This document shows positions 1-11,409 of a stretch of 64,000 bases of DNA, in pieces; within the stretch, counting starts at the first letter, position 1; each line of letters starts with the position of its first letter. The translations under genes were made by a program, and so were the position numbers. A model generated the notes under the pieces. That model did no database searches, was not told the DNA's origin, and saw nothing but the letters and a program-made list of their open reading frames with translations. Source of the DNA: Tolypeutes matacus (Eukaryota > Chordata > Mammalia > Cingulata > Chlamyphoridae); assembly GCA_026826555.1 (NCBI GenBank), contig JAKSZT010054565.1, forward strand, positions 9,816,608 to 9,880,607. Direction: 5' to 3'.

Positions 1-1579
1 TAACATCTTGAGTTCGTATATTGTTTTTTATATTCCAGAAAGTGCTTTCATGTAACTTATCATACTTTTCTCCCCACGCAAATCCTGTGCATCAGATAGA
101 TCATTAAATTATCCCATTTAACAGAGGAGCAAAATGAAACCTGGAGAAGCTAAATGACACACCCAATGGCATATACTCATATGTCACTCTGTGAGAATGA
201 ATGAAATAGCATGAAAGCTTTTGGATATTAATAAAGAAGGGAGTTAGATAAATACAATATTCTTATGGGATGAAAATATATTTTGCAAATTCTAGAAATA
301 TATATCTTAAGTTTAAAATGTATTACATTTGATTTTTCCCTCCCCTTTTTTCTATTGCTTTGGAGATGACATTTTCTAGAAAAGAAAATTGAACCAAAGT
401 TCCTCTTGTAAAACTACATATTATACATATATTTTCTCTGTTAATCCCAGTAAGAATCCCAAGTATAAGCATTATTATCTTTATTTTGCTGCTAAGGCTG
501 CTGAAGCTCATTGAGGGGCTGTTGGTCCTCAAACAACTTATGATCTAAAAGATGCCCACTTTTCATGCTCAATGGAACCATCCTAGTAAAGCTGAGCTGC
601 TGAGCTGTTTGTGTATATTATGCCATCCATTCAGGAGGGATATTGTGTCAGGGCTTATTTCTCCAAGAACCTTCTAATATCAGCCCTAAATATGAATGTC
701 AAAACACATCACCCTCTAGGGAGACTGCAGCCATCTCAGGAGCACATGTTTAAATGACTGCAACAGAAAAATTCACCTCTTGGCTTTACAACAAAAAGCC
801 GGCAGGTTTTCTCTTGGGCAGAGCCATGTATGAGGACAATCCAGTGAGGGGCAGGGGAAGAGGCAGAGCTCCTGCCCTGTGGTCCCCTGAGGGATCCTGC
901 AAGTAGTGATGGGCCAGGCCTGCAGCTGGGAATCGGTCCCATTTGTCAAGTTCCTGTCTTATTATTTGTTAAGCAAACCGGCAATGTCATAGTAGATTAT
1001 GCTGGTGTCAAAGAGAACATCCTGGCTAAAAATACATCTGAGATGGAAAAGTCCCCCCCCTCCCCCAAAAAGAGTGGTTTTGAGGAAAATCTGCTCTGGA
1101 GAAGGTTGGTAGGCAGGTATGGATATAAATATTCTCCTCTATTAATGAAACAGGGGCAGGTAGCCTTCAGTGCTGTGGGTGTTGATCACAAGACAGGGCT
1201 TCTTGAAAAAAGTACACTTGGCTCTGCAGAATAGCATATTCTAGAAACATCTCAGTGAGCCAGAGTAGGCCAAAGACAAAAAGTTCAAATAAAAGCTTGC
1301 AAATTGGTTTCCCCTGGACCAGATGTGGTCCATGAGTATGTTTTCTTTGGCCCATTTAGTGTGTATGTGTGTGTGTGTGTTTTAATTTAATTGTGAATTA
1401 AAAAGAAAATCCAGATTTCTGACTTCCCTGGAAAAAAATGAAAGATTTGGCAATTCTGAGCCCCAATTCCAATATGAGAAGTTGACCAAGTTGAGTAGCA
1501 CCTGTCCCTTTTAGATGGAGCAGGGACTCTCCAATATGTTATATTCTTCACTTATTTATTTAAATTGTGGAAGTCAAGT
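1..1579. other. non-repetitive, non-coding stretch
   Basis: No coding region or recognisable transposon is visible. Short ORFs here lack any family motif. The only simple-sequence feature is a (GT)n run near 1359-1380. There is also a pyrimidine/A-rich patch near 1050-1070 (C8 then TCCCCC then A5). Confidence 0.5.
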
Positions 1580-1592
1580 TTGCAGCCATGAT

Positions 1593-1635
<43 letters not shown>

Positions 1636-1637
1636 TT

Positions 1638-1647
1638 NNNNNNNNNN
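1638..1647. other. assembly gap (10 N)
   Basis: Ten N bases follow the (TTTA)n tract directly. The tetranucleotide tail is the likely cause, so the real tail length is unknown. Confidence 0.99.
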
Positions 1648-1744
1648 TTATTATGGGTAAAAATCAAAATTCTCACAATACATACAAACATTTGTAAAAT
1701 GATATATAAATATATATGCATATATGTGTATTTGCTCACAAAAA

Positions 1745-1780
1745 TGTTATTTATATATATATATATATATACACATATAT
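1745..1780. repeat. (TA)n microsatellite inside the L1 3'UTR
   Basis: An alternating T/A run is embedded in the L1 3'UTR copy. The sister copy at 37085-37115 carries the same run, so it belongs to the element and was not acquired locally. Confidence 0.8.
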
Positions 1781-2362
1781 TTTAAGAGGTGCTTAGATTA
1801 CCTAAAATATTACACGGAACCCACTGGGATTCCCATGTTGCCCACCTCCCACACCTCCCACCACATCCCACACAAACATCTCCCACAGTGTGGCCCACCA
1901 ACCTCAATGAATTTACACATCCTGGAGCCTTGCCACCAACCATAGACCACAGTTCACACTGTAGACCACACTCTCTCCCACTCAGTTCTGAGTGGTGTGT
2001 GCTGATTTAAAATGGCCTACATCCATTGCCACAACAGTACTCAGGGCAACCTCCAACTCCCAAAGAAGCCCCTGTATTTCAACTGCTCATCCCCTCCCTA
2101 CCCAAAAACTGTCAAGTGGCCACTGGTTCCACCTCATTGTTATAATTTCTTGCATTGCAAGAATCACCATATGTGAGCAAGAGAATACCATCAAGTCCAC
2201 TCTAGTCCATAGTTCTTCCCCCAATCCAGAGGCGACTGGGATGGTGATGTCCACTCCAACTCCAAGTGAGAGAGGGCTTATATCCCATGGATATGGTGGG
2301 TGGGATGATCCTGCCTGCAGATGCAGGCCCTCTCCATTCCCTGGGATTGCAGCCATGATTTA

Positions 2363-3044
2363 AATGTCAGGTCCCCATCCCAAGTTCTTCAAAGGAGCTT
2401 CCATCCAGCCCTACAGGGGACCCTGCCCTTTGGCGTTTGTTCTCCCCACAAAAGCTAAGCCCATGAGGGTCAGCTTTGTGGGAAACTTCACACACACACC
2501 CCAGCTTTATTTTTAAAAAGGGGTTGCCTGGAGTACAGCAGAGTTCTCCTATCTCTTTTCCCTCCTGGCTGGTCTTGAATGAGAAGGGACATAGTTTCAA
2601 AAATAAAAGAAAAGCCATTTCCTGTTTATTTTGAAGCTGCAGATGTAGGAAAAGAATCCTCCCTCTTCCGCCCCCAGTTCTTTCTGCCTATTTTGTTCTT
2701 CTAATAGCAAGAAAGGGCAGAATTTTAATAATATCTCCCTGGAATGACTTTCTTCATGCATGAATTATTTCTCATTTATGAAGGTTGGGGAGCTGATTTT
2801 TTCCTCTTTCTTTTTTTGCTGCGTAAAATGATGACTATTTTCATTCTTGCACGCAATCCTGTCAGAACTCATGAAGATGAGTTCCCACTCCAGCAGCCAG
2901 CTCGACTTGTCACATCCCTGAAATGGGGGCTCTTGTCAAGGCATGCACGATAGTGTCACCATCATGGTAGCCAAGGGCGGATAACTGCTGTGCACCCATA
3001 GCTGGCATGGAAGAACAAAGGCAGATGGAAGGCGGTGGAGGCCT
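2363..3044. other. no recognised feature
   Basis: The sequence has mixed composition, with a (CA) patch near 2490-2500. I see no repeat family, coding motif or RNA gene. Confidence 0.4.
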
Positions 3045-3235
3045 GGCTCACTCTCCCTTGACCCTCACAAAAACTTTTTTGGGAGTATTGTTACCATCAT
3101 TTTTACAGATGAAGAAACAAGCTCAAAAAAGTTCAGTCACTTTCCCAAGGTCACCCAGCTAGAAAAAGGCAGAATGGGCATTTAATCTCAGCTCTGCTGA
3201 CTCTCAACACTGTCACCACAGTGCTAGACTGCTAT
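3045..3235 (-). repeat. MIR SINE
   Basis: The MIR core reads in reverse: 'tttttacagatgaagaaac', then 'ttcccaaggtcacccagct', then 'aatctcagctctgctgactc'. This order is diagnostic of the ancient mammalian MIR family. A weaker MIR-like patch ('aggcactatgcccagtgct') lies at about 3395-3425. Confidence 0.8.
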
Positions 3236-3664
3236 TCCTGAGTTTTCTTGGGGGGATTTCATCCAGGAGTTTGGTTCACCTTGAGGGACTTTGGAGTGGA
3301 AGGATTGATTTCCAAGGTGTTAAGGTTCAAGAGTGTGTCAAGGAGAAGCCAGCAATAGTGATCTTTCAAGGGTCATGCAGCGGTTTTGAGTCCCTACAAT
3401 GTTCAGGCACTATGCCCAGTGCTCCCTTATCCCCATCGTCTGCAAGCCTTATGCCACCAATGTTTCCTCTCCACTTTACAAATGCCTACCCTGAATTTTA
3501 CAAGATTTTGTGGTTTTGTCAAAAATTGAATTTGACTGAGTCCCCTCTCACACAGCAGGATTTTAAAAGACAGCTTATTTTTTCTTCTGTGTGTGTCTCT
3601 GTGTCTCCATTTATGTCAGACCCAGCAAGAGGGTGGAGACCCAACCTGGCTCATACCTCACTGA

Positions 3665-3812
3665 ATCAAAAGCCCTAAAGTGATCTTATCATGTAATCTA
3701 AGCAAAGGCTCTTTAACCGAATTTAATGCAATCAAAAAGTACCACACCCACAGGAATAGATTAGTTTAAGAACATAATCGTTTTCTGGATTCACAAAATT
3801 CAAACGGTCATA
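3665..3812 (+). mobile_element. 3' fragment of an LTR related to the one at 31611
   Basis: The block 'gaatttaatgcaatcaaaaag ... cacacccacaggaatagat ... aagaacataatcg ... ttcaaacggtca' parallels the 3' part of the LTR at 31611-32527 ('tttaatcacacccagaggaacagaccag...acaaacataatcc'). Only the 3' end is present and no flanking duplication was identified. An ERVL/MaLR-like LTR is the best reading. Confidence 0.45.
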
Positions 3813-4276
3813 GATGGCAAGAATTGTGAAGATGCTTTATGAGTGACTGAGGCTGGGGAAACAGTAATCTGCTGGTGACAAGACAACCTTGGGTTTGGCT
3901 TCCAATTCACAATATAATTATCTCTTCTTTGATAACTGTGTTGCCCTTCCCACCCCCTTACTTCTTTACTACAACAAGAGGAGCCACGTTTGTATAGCAT
4001 GACCATGCCCTACAGACTATAGTCTGCTGGTGCAGGGAAGGCAACCTCACGTGAGGTGGGCCAGTTGGTCTCTTCCTATTAAACACTGAATGCAACTAAG
4101 AGATTGCAGGCATGGAGGGAGATCTCTGTACAAAGCCAGCTATGTGAATTCTGAAGCTGTTGGTGGTGACTGCCATTTCCTGCCTTGTGCACAGGAAAGC
4201 AGAGCTGGTTACTCTGCTGTGTGAGCAAAGAATGAAGTAGACCTGATGAAAGAAGCAGAAGTGAGTTGTATGTGGG
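3813..4276. other. no recognised feature
   Basis: Single-copy-like sequence. The ORFs here show no family motif. Confidence 0.35.
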
Positions 4277-4858
4277 ATTACTACCAAGCACCAACTAGTA
4301 ATGCAACTGGAAAAAGACCTCTAATAAAAGGGGGAAAAGTTAAAGACGAATGAGTTCATATGGCTAAGTGACTTCAAAGTGAGTCGGGAGGTCATTCCAG
4401 AGGTAACGCTTATATACATCTCAGCAGGATCTCATAGACTGCCAAAGTGGATACAACCCCAAACAATGGGGCTCCTGAGGGCTCTGGAGTCACCCAAGTC
4501 CTATGGTCAGGGCAGATAACTCCGGAGTTTGGTGCCTTGCCACTGGGCCCTACTTTGGAGTTTGTGCTTCTGAGAGTGACAGAGTTGTACTCAGTTATGG
4601 CTTCCCTACACATAGCTCATCTGTCCCTTCTCTTTGAACCTATACTTGGTGCTGGAGTTGGTAGGTGTACATCCAAGAGACTTGACTCTTTGGGCTGTCC
4701 CTGAGCCTCAGCAGAGTTGCAACACTTACTCTCCAGATCATTGGACTCAGCCAGGACAACTAACAAGGAGATGAGGATTGACAGCCACCATACCAAGGAA
4801 ATGAAAGAGCTGACAACTGTAAGCAAGAGAGTCCCATCCATTGGCTGTATGGGATCAG
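4277..4858 (+). mobile_element. L1 3'UTR copy, lacks both ends
   Basis: It aligns with 35070-35655 in the same orientation, from 'ggattactaccaagcaccaac' to 'ggctgtatgggat'. It stops where the 35-kb copy continues for about 530 bases to its A-rich tail. This copy is therefore 5' truncated and also has no proper 3' end, from a later deletion or an atypical insertion. ORFs across it are mirrored at 35 kb and are not genes. Confidence 0.75.
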
Positions 4859-4924
4859 AGTGTGTTGATGTTTCTAGATACCAAATAATTCTTGATGAGC
4901 CACTTCTCCATATAATGACTATTT

Positions 4925-5065
4925 TGTTTATATCACCCCTATTTCAACAGTGTCCTCACTGCTCTCTGCCTACCTGAGCTCTTCTCATCCTACAAGCCCA
5001 TCTGCTCCAAGAAGCCCTTCCTGACTTCTCCAGCCAGAAGAAGTTTGAAGTTCTGTGCTTCAAAC
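4925..5065 (+). repeat. L2 LINE fragment
   Basis: The segment 'agaagcccttcctgacttctcc' and the pyrimidine-rich run before it match the style of the L2 3' region (compare 10780-10800). The following 5140-5240 segment ('gctaggtactagatgcac...') may be another old LINE piece. Confidence 0.4.
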
Positions 5066-6394
5066 CTAACAGTTTAACTCTATAACGAAGAAATGCAGTT
5101 GAACAGTCTTGAAATGAACTTCTTCATCCTATCAGGTCTGTGCTAGGTACTAGATGCACAAATATACAGAGACACACTCAGCCCTCCAGGATCCCACAGG
5201 AAAGGAGACATAAGTAAAAACCAGTTATGATGCACGTGGCAAGTGCTAAAACAGAGCCTCTCCTTCTGTTGGGGAGCTAAGGAGTCCTCAGGAAAAGAAG
5301 CAAAATAAGATGACATTGGAATTTAATGATGATAAAACTTTACCAGGTACACAAGGGGGTAAGGGACCTTCCACACTTTTATTGTGTAGCTCCGGTCCTG
5401 CATCATTCTCTAATTATTATGTGCAAGAATATCTTCTCTCCAGACCCGTCTCCAGTCATTGGTCGGGGATGATGGAACTATCCACTCCCTGATTTAGGAA
5501 CTGTCTCTCCTCTCTCCTCTCCACTTCTTCTCTCCCTGACTTCAGCCTCTTCCTTGTACCAACTTCAATTTCAAGTTTTCCTTTGGAGATCTAGGAATCT
5601 CAGCATCAGGAAATAACACACAGGCACAATATGGTAATGAACCCATCTGGTAAGTATATTGAGATGTAAAGAAGGAAGGAGGAAAACACCCCACTTCCTG
5701 CCAAGTCAGGGGCTGGGCTGGGCAATTTTCACTTGTAAAGGAGCTAGGAATTGACTCTAATGGGAGCGGAGGCAGTCTCCTCTAACAGACTAAGTTTGAT
5801 AAATCAAGAAACCGACATGTAGGAATGACCCAGCTTTCAGATTACTATTATTATTGAGGCAATGTTGGGCTTCTCTGATTTTGTAGCAAAGGGGAAGCCT
5901 CACTTGTTTACAAGAGGCACTCTAGGCTCCACTCCCTTCTTGTCTCATTCATTTCTGTGGCTCTTCTATGTATTGCAGAATCAGGACTCAGAATTTGCAA
6001 TTCCAAATTAAACTGAATTAGAAGACCTTGTATAGTTACCCCATTCATAAATTCTCACATGATTTACTGTCAGCACCCACAGTAGATAGAATGATGGGCC
6101 AAAAATATGTTGTAAGGTATTAAAAGTAATTTTGGACACTGCCCTCCTTTTCAAATATCTTTTCTTCCATTCTTTTTCTGGCAAGAGTTTTGAAATAATG
6201 AGCCTTCATGTGTGATATATGAGCACCCCCTTGATTTCTTAGAGCTATGAAGAATATAAGGACTCCAGCTTTATTGCTGTCTACCCCAGGCAGATATGTG
6301 AATTGGTGCAGTCTTCAGGGAGAAGAGTTTGACAGTATTTGTGAAAATTATTAGAACACCTTTCTTTGCATCCAGCAATCTTAATTCTAGGCAT
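5066..6394. other. mostly single-copy, no gene seen
   Basis: There is a CT-rich patch near 5495-5560. No exon, RNA gene or clear transposon is visible. Confidence 0.4.
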
Positions 6395-7175
6395 CCTGCT
6401 CTCGTTATTTATTGCTGCAAAACAAACCACCCCAAAACACAGTGACTTAAAACAACAATTTAGGGGAGCAAGGTAACTCAAGTGGTTGAGTGCCTACTTC
6501 CCATGTATGAGGTCCTGGGTTTGATTCCTGGTTCCTCCAAAAGACAAAACAAACAAACAAACAAAAAACCAATTCTCATTGGGGAGCAGATGTGGCTCGG
6601 TGATTGAACGTCTGTTTCCCATGTACAAGGTCCTGGGTTCAGTCTCCAGTACTTCCCAGGGAAAAGAGGGAAAAAATGGCAAGTTTTGATTTCTATCCAC
6701 TATAAAAATGAGCTCCAAATATAAATTGTTTGAAATAGAATAAACATTAATTTCAACAACAACAACAACAATTTATTATTACTGCTTACAGTTCTGTAGG
6801 TTGACTGGGCTCAGGTGGGCAATTTTCACTTAGGGTGTCTTATACACTGTAGTCATTAGGAGGCTGCAGCTTCAGTCATATGAAAGCTCACCTGGCCTGG
6901 ACATCAAGATGGTTTGCTCTTGATGTCCATGGTTAGCAGTTGATGCTGGCTGGCATGTGAGAGCTTGGCTGTGGCTGTCAAAGGCCCCTCCATGTGGCTT
7001 GGGTTTCTCATAGCATGGCGGCTGGATTCTCATGAGAAAGTACTCAAAAGGCAAAAAAAAAAAAAAAAAGGAAGAATTCAAGGCCAGTTAAAGGCAATGC
7101 CCAGAATTGACACATTGTCACTTCTTCTATGTTCTATTGGTCACAGCAGTCACTGGGCCCTCCACCAACCAAGGG
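6395..7175 (-). mobile_element. old L1M-type fragment split by a dimeric SINE
   Basis: The left part (6395-6462, 'ttattgctgcaaaacaaacc', 'gacttaaaacaacaattta') and the right part (6764-7175, 'attattactgcttacagttctg', 'catggcggctggattctcatg', 'tctattggtcacagcagtcac') form one ancient dispersed repeat, probably an L1ME-like 3' region. It is continuous once the SINE at 6463-6763 is removed. An A-run at 7053-7070 lies within it. Confidence 0.5.
6463..6763 (+). mobile_element. dimeric tRNA-derived SINE (DAS-like)
   Basis: Two tRNA-like monomers stand head to tail. The first starts 'ggggagcaaggtaactcaag' at 6463, the second 'ggggagcagatgtggctcgg' at 6580. Each has a pol III A box ('...ctca.gtg.ttga') and B box ('ggtcctgggttt/ca'). 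They are joined by a (CAAA)n linker and followed by about 90 bases of extra sequence and a (CAA)n tail. A 12-bp perfect duplication (aacaacaattta) flanks it at 6451-6462 and 6764-6775. The same dimer design recurs at 18653-18868. Confidence 0.8.
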
Positions 7176-7790
7176 CCCATACATCACCTTTCCTTTAACA
7201 TGTTCCTTGAAATGTTTTCCCCAATTTTCCCACCTTCTTGTCTTATAAAATATCAGACCTCTTACACACTTTTTTTTTCAGTTAGGGTTCTTTGGCTCTA
7301 AACAGAAACTGGTTGCAAGCAGTAGATAATCTATGTGTGAATGGGGGAGGGTGTTGAAGAATTAGGCTTGGAATAGGCAAGAAGTGCTCCGCAGTCTTTC
7401 CTGGGTTCTGTTTCTGGAATGAATCAACTCTACGATCTGTTTGGTTCTTGTTTCTCAGCTCAAGAGTCAATGTTCCAGGAGAGAGACTCTGGGTGGACAA
7501 GCTTAGGTCTCCAGTCAAACTAGTATCTGTGAAAAGCAAAGGAGAGAGGCAGTAGAAGGGCTTCCAGGCTCTCCTACAACTTTCATGATACAAGATCTGG
7601 CACTTAGCTTTCCATCCCAGCATGAGTTCACCCACTGGGGGAGAGACAATATCCCAAAAGGAATGATGGATGTTAGATAAACAGGCAATGATGGATGTCC
7701 CCCTCTCTGGGTTTAGTTTCTAATGCCTCCTCTTGATGTTTCACACTACATTCACAACCAGTTGTGCATCTGTGGTTTGCTCCAAGGAGG
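7176..7790. other. no recognised feature
   Basis: No coding motif or repeat family is recognised. The 117-codon minus-strand ORF here has no family similarity that I can see. Confidence 0.35.
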
Positions 7791-8005
7791 ATGGACTTTG
7801 GAGCCAGACATACCTGTACGTGTCACCTATTGGCTGGGTGACCATGGAAAATCAGCTAAATTTTCCTGCACTCAGTTTCCTGATCTATAAAATGGAGATA
7901 AATAGTACCTAATTTTCAGGGTTCTTGAGAGGATTAGAGATAACCTATATAAAGTGCTTTCCCAGTCTCTGGCCCAGACTAAGCCCTTAATAAATGGCAG
8001 CTATG
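7791..8005 (+). repeat. MIR SINE, nearly complete
   Basis: The full MIR order is present: 'ggactttggagccagacatac', 'ggctgggtgacc', 'cagtttcctgatctataaaatgg', 'aaagtgctttccc', and 'taagcccttaataaatggcag'. Confidence 0.88.
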
Positions 8006-9059
8006 ATTCTTTACAATAGAGCTATCTCCCTCTCTCACCCTCACCCCTATGGGACCTCTCTTCTTCCTCCATGATGGGTGATGTGCTTACTAGCTAATCA
8101 GAGGGGAGAAGCACTTTAGGTCCAAGCATTGTGTGAATTGGGTACAAACTGTGGGCCTGAGAACACTGGGATGGAGTGCCCCCTGCCAGCCCCAGCAAAG
8201 TGCTAATTGCCTTGCTCAAAGCTTTAGAAGGAAGGGCTCAAGCCTCACATCCACATGAAAACATGTTTGAACACAGATGCTCTCACAGCTGTTGACACTT
8301 CACAGGATGCAGGCATGCCACGTGCTATTTTATGATTTCACATGCAGTTACAATCCTCCTCTTTCATTACTGGTTTTTTTTTTTTGTTGTTGTTGTTGTT
8401 GTTCTTTAAACACAACTTTATTCTTTTTCATGTTTCCTGTCCCTCTAAGAGTAATGGGACAAGTTCATGACTTCTGCCATCCTCAGAATTGCCTGGTTTT
8501 GAGATTTTATTCAGAATTCTTTAATGGTGCTTCAATGTCAGGTGCAAAATGAAGCTTTTCCCATCTTTATAACATGCTTGAAGGGACAAAGTAATCTTGT
8601 CATAGGCTGCTGTGAGGCTCTCAGAGCTTTGCCACAATTCATCTTGTAACAGATGGACTTTTCATTAGGAGTACACATTGCATCCACCTGGGAATTCACC
8701 ACCTTTGGTTGAGAGAGAGATTTGATTTCAGCTGCAGATAATTACCCCCTTTCTTGTGTTGGCCTGTCAAACAAAGGTTATCAACAAATTCAAATTTGAC
8801 TGTCTTTTTCTCTTTTGCCTGATTGGGATGCTAGTAATAGGTTGGATGAATGACTAGCTTTCTTTCAAACATTTTGGCTTGTACTCAAATGCCAAGAGCA
8901 GGGTCATTAGTGCTTGGTGGGGGTTGCAACATGGAGTTTCTGGCATTCATGTCCTTGAAATTTACCGGTGACAAGTTTCCATTTCTATTGCCCTGGGTAT
9001 TACTCCACTGAAAAGCTCAGGTCAAGGTCCCCATAACTTCTATGTTGTGAAATTATCCT
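8006..9059. other. single-copy stretch, possible conserved noncoding part
   Basis: No gene is visible. A T-run and (GTT)n lie at 8374-8403. The part from about 8560 to 8900 is free of repeats and rich in homeobox and SOX/TCF-type words (for example 'gataattacc', 'aacaaaggttatca'). Confidence 0.35.
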
Positions 9060-9664
9060 TAAAACGTTCCCTTCCTTGTCATGGTTTTCCTCCTACCATT
9101 CTGACCATTATGTCAGCTCAGTCTTTTACAGGATGTACGTGGCCGTTAAATATTGAAGAAGCCCAAGGCTTAGTCCTAATCTGTTCTCACTCTTTTCTCT
9201 TATGAATTTTGCCCATGCCTATGACTCCAGTTACCACCTACACACACCTGACTCAAACCTCTGGTTAGAAGAGGTCAAACCTGTCCAATGACTCTTAAAT
9301 CTATATGCCTACCTGCCTTCTGAATCTCCATTTCAAATGCACCTCTAACTCACCTTGTTACAATCTTAACTTAATATTTCCCCTCATTACATCATTTTCC
9401 ATCCCCATGAATGGCGGCCCCAAACACCCACCTTCAAACAGGAATCCATAGTATCTTCCTTTTTCTCACTCATTCCTATCTGCTCTTTCATCAACCTCTG
9501 CAATTCTATCTCTTGACTATCTCCCATATCGGTCCAACTGTTTGTACACTACTGCCAGGATCCTGGCCCAAGCAAGCATCTTTCTGGCCTGGAATATTGG
9601 TCTACTCTGTCAATAGCTTGAATCTGTTTTCTATGTTGTTATCATTTCAAAACATAAATTTTAT

Positions 9665-10515
9665 TTTTTTAATTTCTCAATTAAATGTAATGGATACATG
9701 TAAATTTGTGTTTTTGAATCAAACAATATATTACACAATATATTTGGTTCATAGTAACACATTCATACAGTATTTGTCCTTTTGTGTCTGGCTTGCTTCA
9801 CTCAACATAATGTCCTCCAGGTTCATCCATGTTGCCATATGCTTTACGAGTTCATTTCTTCTTACAGCTGCATAATATTCCATCGTGTGAATAGACCACA
9901 GTTTGTTTATCCTTTTATCTGTTGATGGACACCTGGGTTGTTTCCAACTTTTGGCAATGGTGAATAATGTGGCTATGAACATCGGTGTGCAAATGTCTGT
10001 TCGTGTCACTGCTCTCAGTTCTTCTGAGTATATACCCAGTAGTGATATTGCAGAGTCACATGGCAAGTCTATATTCAACTTCTTTAGGAACTGCCAAACA
10101 GTCCTCCATAGTGGTTGTACCATCCTGCATTCCCACCAACAGTGAAGAAGTGTTCCTATCTCTCCACATCCTCTCCAACACTTGTAGTTCTCTGTCTTTT
10201 TAATGGTGGCCATTCTGATAGGTGTGAAATGATATCTCATTGTAGTTTTGATTTGCATTTCCCTAATCATGAGTGATGTTGAGCATTTCTTCATGTGTTT
10301 TTTGCCATTTGTATTTCTTCTTTGGAGAAATGTCTATTCAAGTCTTTGGCCCATTTTTTAGTTGGGTCATTTGTCTTTTTATTGTTGAGCTGTAACATCT
10401 CTTTATATATCCTGGATATTAAACCCTTATCAGATATGTGATTTCCAAATATTTTTTCCCATTGAGTTGGCTGCCTTTTCACCCTTCTGACAAAGTCCTG
10501 TGAGGTGCAAAAGTG
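9665..10515 (-). mobile_element. young 5'-truncated L1, 20-bp target duplication
   Basis: Perfect 20-bp direct repeats, starting 'tttcaaaacataaatttta', flank it at 9645-9664 and 10516-10535. The insert holds the C-terminal third of ORF2 and a very short 3'UTR (about 80 bases) ending in an A-rich tail. The same short 3' end is found in the independent copy at 32050-32330, so it marks a subfamily or shared polyadenylation site. The long open stretch and perfect duplication suggest a recent insertion. Confidence 0.92.
9749..10515 (-). pseudogene. L1 ORF2 protein C-terminal remnant
   Basis: The 181-codon open stretch at 10294-9749 contains the L1 ORF2 C-terminal signature. It has a Cys/His cluster (C-W-R-G-C-G ... 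H-C-W-W-E-C) and the conserved '[15 protein letters not shown]' and '[20 protein letters not shown]' blocks, and it ends at the usual ORF2 stop. The upstream part (10521-10291) continues the same protein in another frame ('[19 protein letters not shown]'), so one frameshift near 10290 breaks it. Endonuclease and reverse transcriptase domains are absent through 5' truncation, so it cannot mobilise itself. Confidence 0.85.
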
Positions 10516-11030
10516 TTTCAAAACATAAATTTTATCATGTTACCCTCTGCCTAAAAATCTTCAGTTTTTAATTGGTTTTAAGGTAACAACCCAAATCCTT
10601 AGTATGTCTACAAAGCCATTCCTAGTCTGACCCCTGCCTGCCTCTCTTTGCCTTCACTTTACCTGAGCCTATTTATAGCAGACCTTTTGTACATGATATT
10701 TGCTCTGACTTCTCCATCCCTTCTCTTATTGTGGATAATATTTCCTCTTCCTCATATCTCTGATCAATTGTCCTTTACTCAGAGAAGGCTTCCCTCACCT
10801 CCTTGACTGGCCAAGTCCCCCCCTGAATCCCCGCAGAGTACCACATGCCTCTTGATCACAGCCCTTATCATATGGGTTTGTGGGATTCTTTGATTAATGT
10901 CTATCTTCTCTACTTGGCTCTATTCCATGAGAGTAGCATAGTAACTGTATCTCTTTTTGCTCATTATTATGTTGCAGCACCTAGCACAGTGAACATATGG
11001 TGTAAGTACTCAGTAAATATTTTTAAATGA

Positions 11031-11409
11031 GAAAATAATTAATGGCAATCCAAAGAAATGTGTGCCATTCAAAGACTGAACCAGATAAGCCTTCATGGAA
11101 CTTCTGAGGAAACAGGACAGCCTACTCGGAAACCCTGTTTGGGGCTGTGCTCCCTATGGTCTGTGTTCTTTATCATGAATATGCTCAGAGGATCGACACT
11201 GTCACTCTACTGCACAGTGGGCTTTGTTCAATTTTACAAGCTGGGTTTGTGAAAAGAAGGAAAGTTAAAACTGAGCATAGAGTTCTGTCAGAAAGGCTGT
11301 TCTGTCACTAAATGTTTAGTTCTACCATGTCCCATTCCTGCGCTCACCAAACTCAAGGAACTCACCGCCTAGAGGGAGGAAGAGATCTAACAAACATGAC
11401 ACATGAGTA
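11031..11409. other. no recognised gene; possible old LINE trace
   Basis: The words 'caaactcaaggaactcaccgc' and 'agggaggaagagatc' near 11345-11390 resemble an old LINE fragment, but too weakly to call. Confidence 0.3.

Larger units (their letters stand above)
1580..2362 (-). mobile_element. 5'-truncated L1 3'UTR insertion with (TAAA)n tail
   Basis: A perfect 16-bp target-site duplication (ttgcagccatgattta) lies at 1580-1595 and 2347-2362. Between them is an antisense copy of a long L1 3'UTR (type III of this window). The element tail is the (TTTA)n tract at 1596-1637, that is (TAAA)n in the element's own orientation. The body is nearly identical to 36979-37680 and overlaps in type with 27292-27541. 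The tail runs into a 10-N gap. The short ORFs across this body are not genes. Low divergence from its sister copy suggests a recent insertion. Confidence 0.85.
9060..11030 (+). mobile_element. L2 LINE 3' region, split by a young L1
   Basis: The left part (to 9664) holds L2-like words ('ctgccaggatcctggccc'). The right part (10536-11030) reads as an L2 3' end: 'tgcctaaaaatcttcag', 'acaaagccattcctagtctg', 'gaaggcttccctcacctcc', 'cacctagcacagtgaacat', 'taagtactcagtaaatat'. The two halves join when the L1 at 9665-10515 and one copy of its duplication are removed. The left boundary is approximate. Confidence 0.6.

Noticed and set aside
1050..1072. C-run/A-run as a structured regulatory site
   Set aside because: Too short and isolated. 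No supporting context.
3271..3678. 135-codon plus-strand ORF as a possible exon
   Set aside because: It has no family motif and crosses a MIR-like patch. The length is compatible with chance.
9749..10294. 181-codon minus-strand ORF as a host gene
   Set aside because: It matches the L1 ORF2 C-terminal domain and lies between a perfect L1 target-site duplication.
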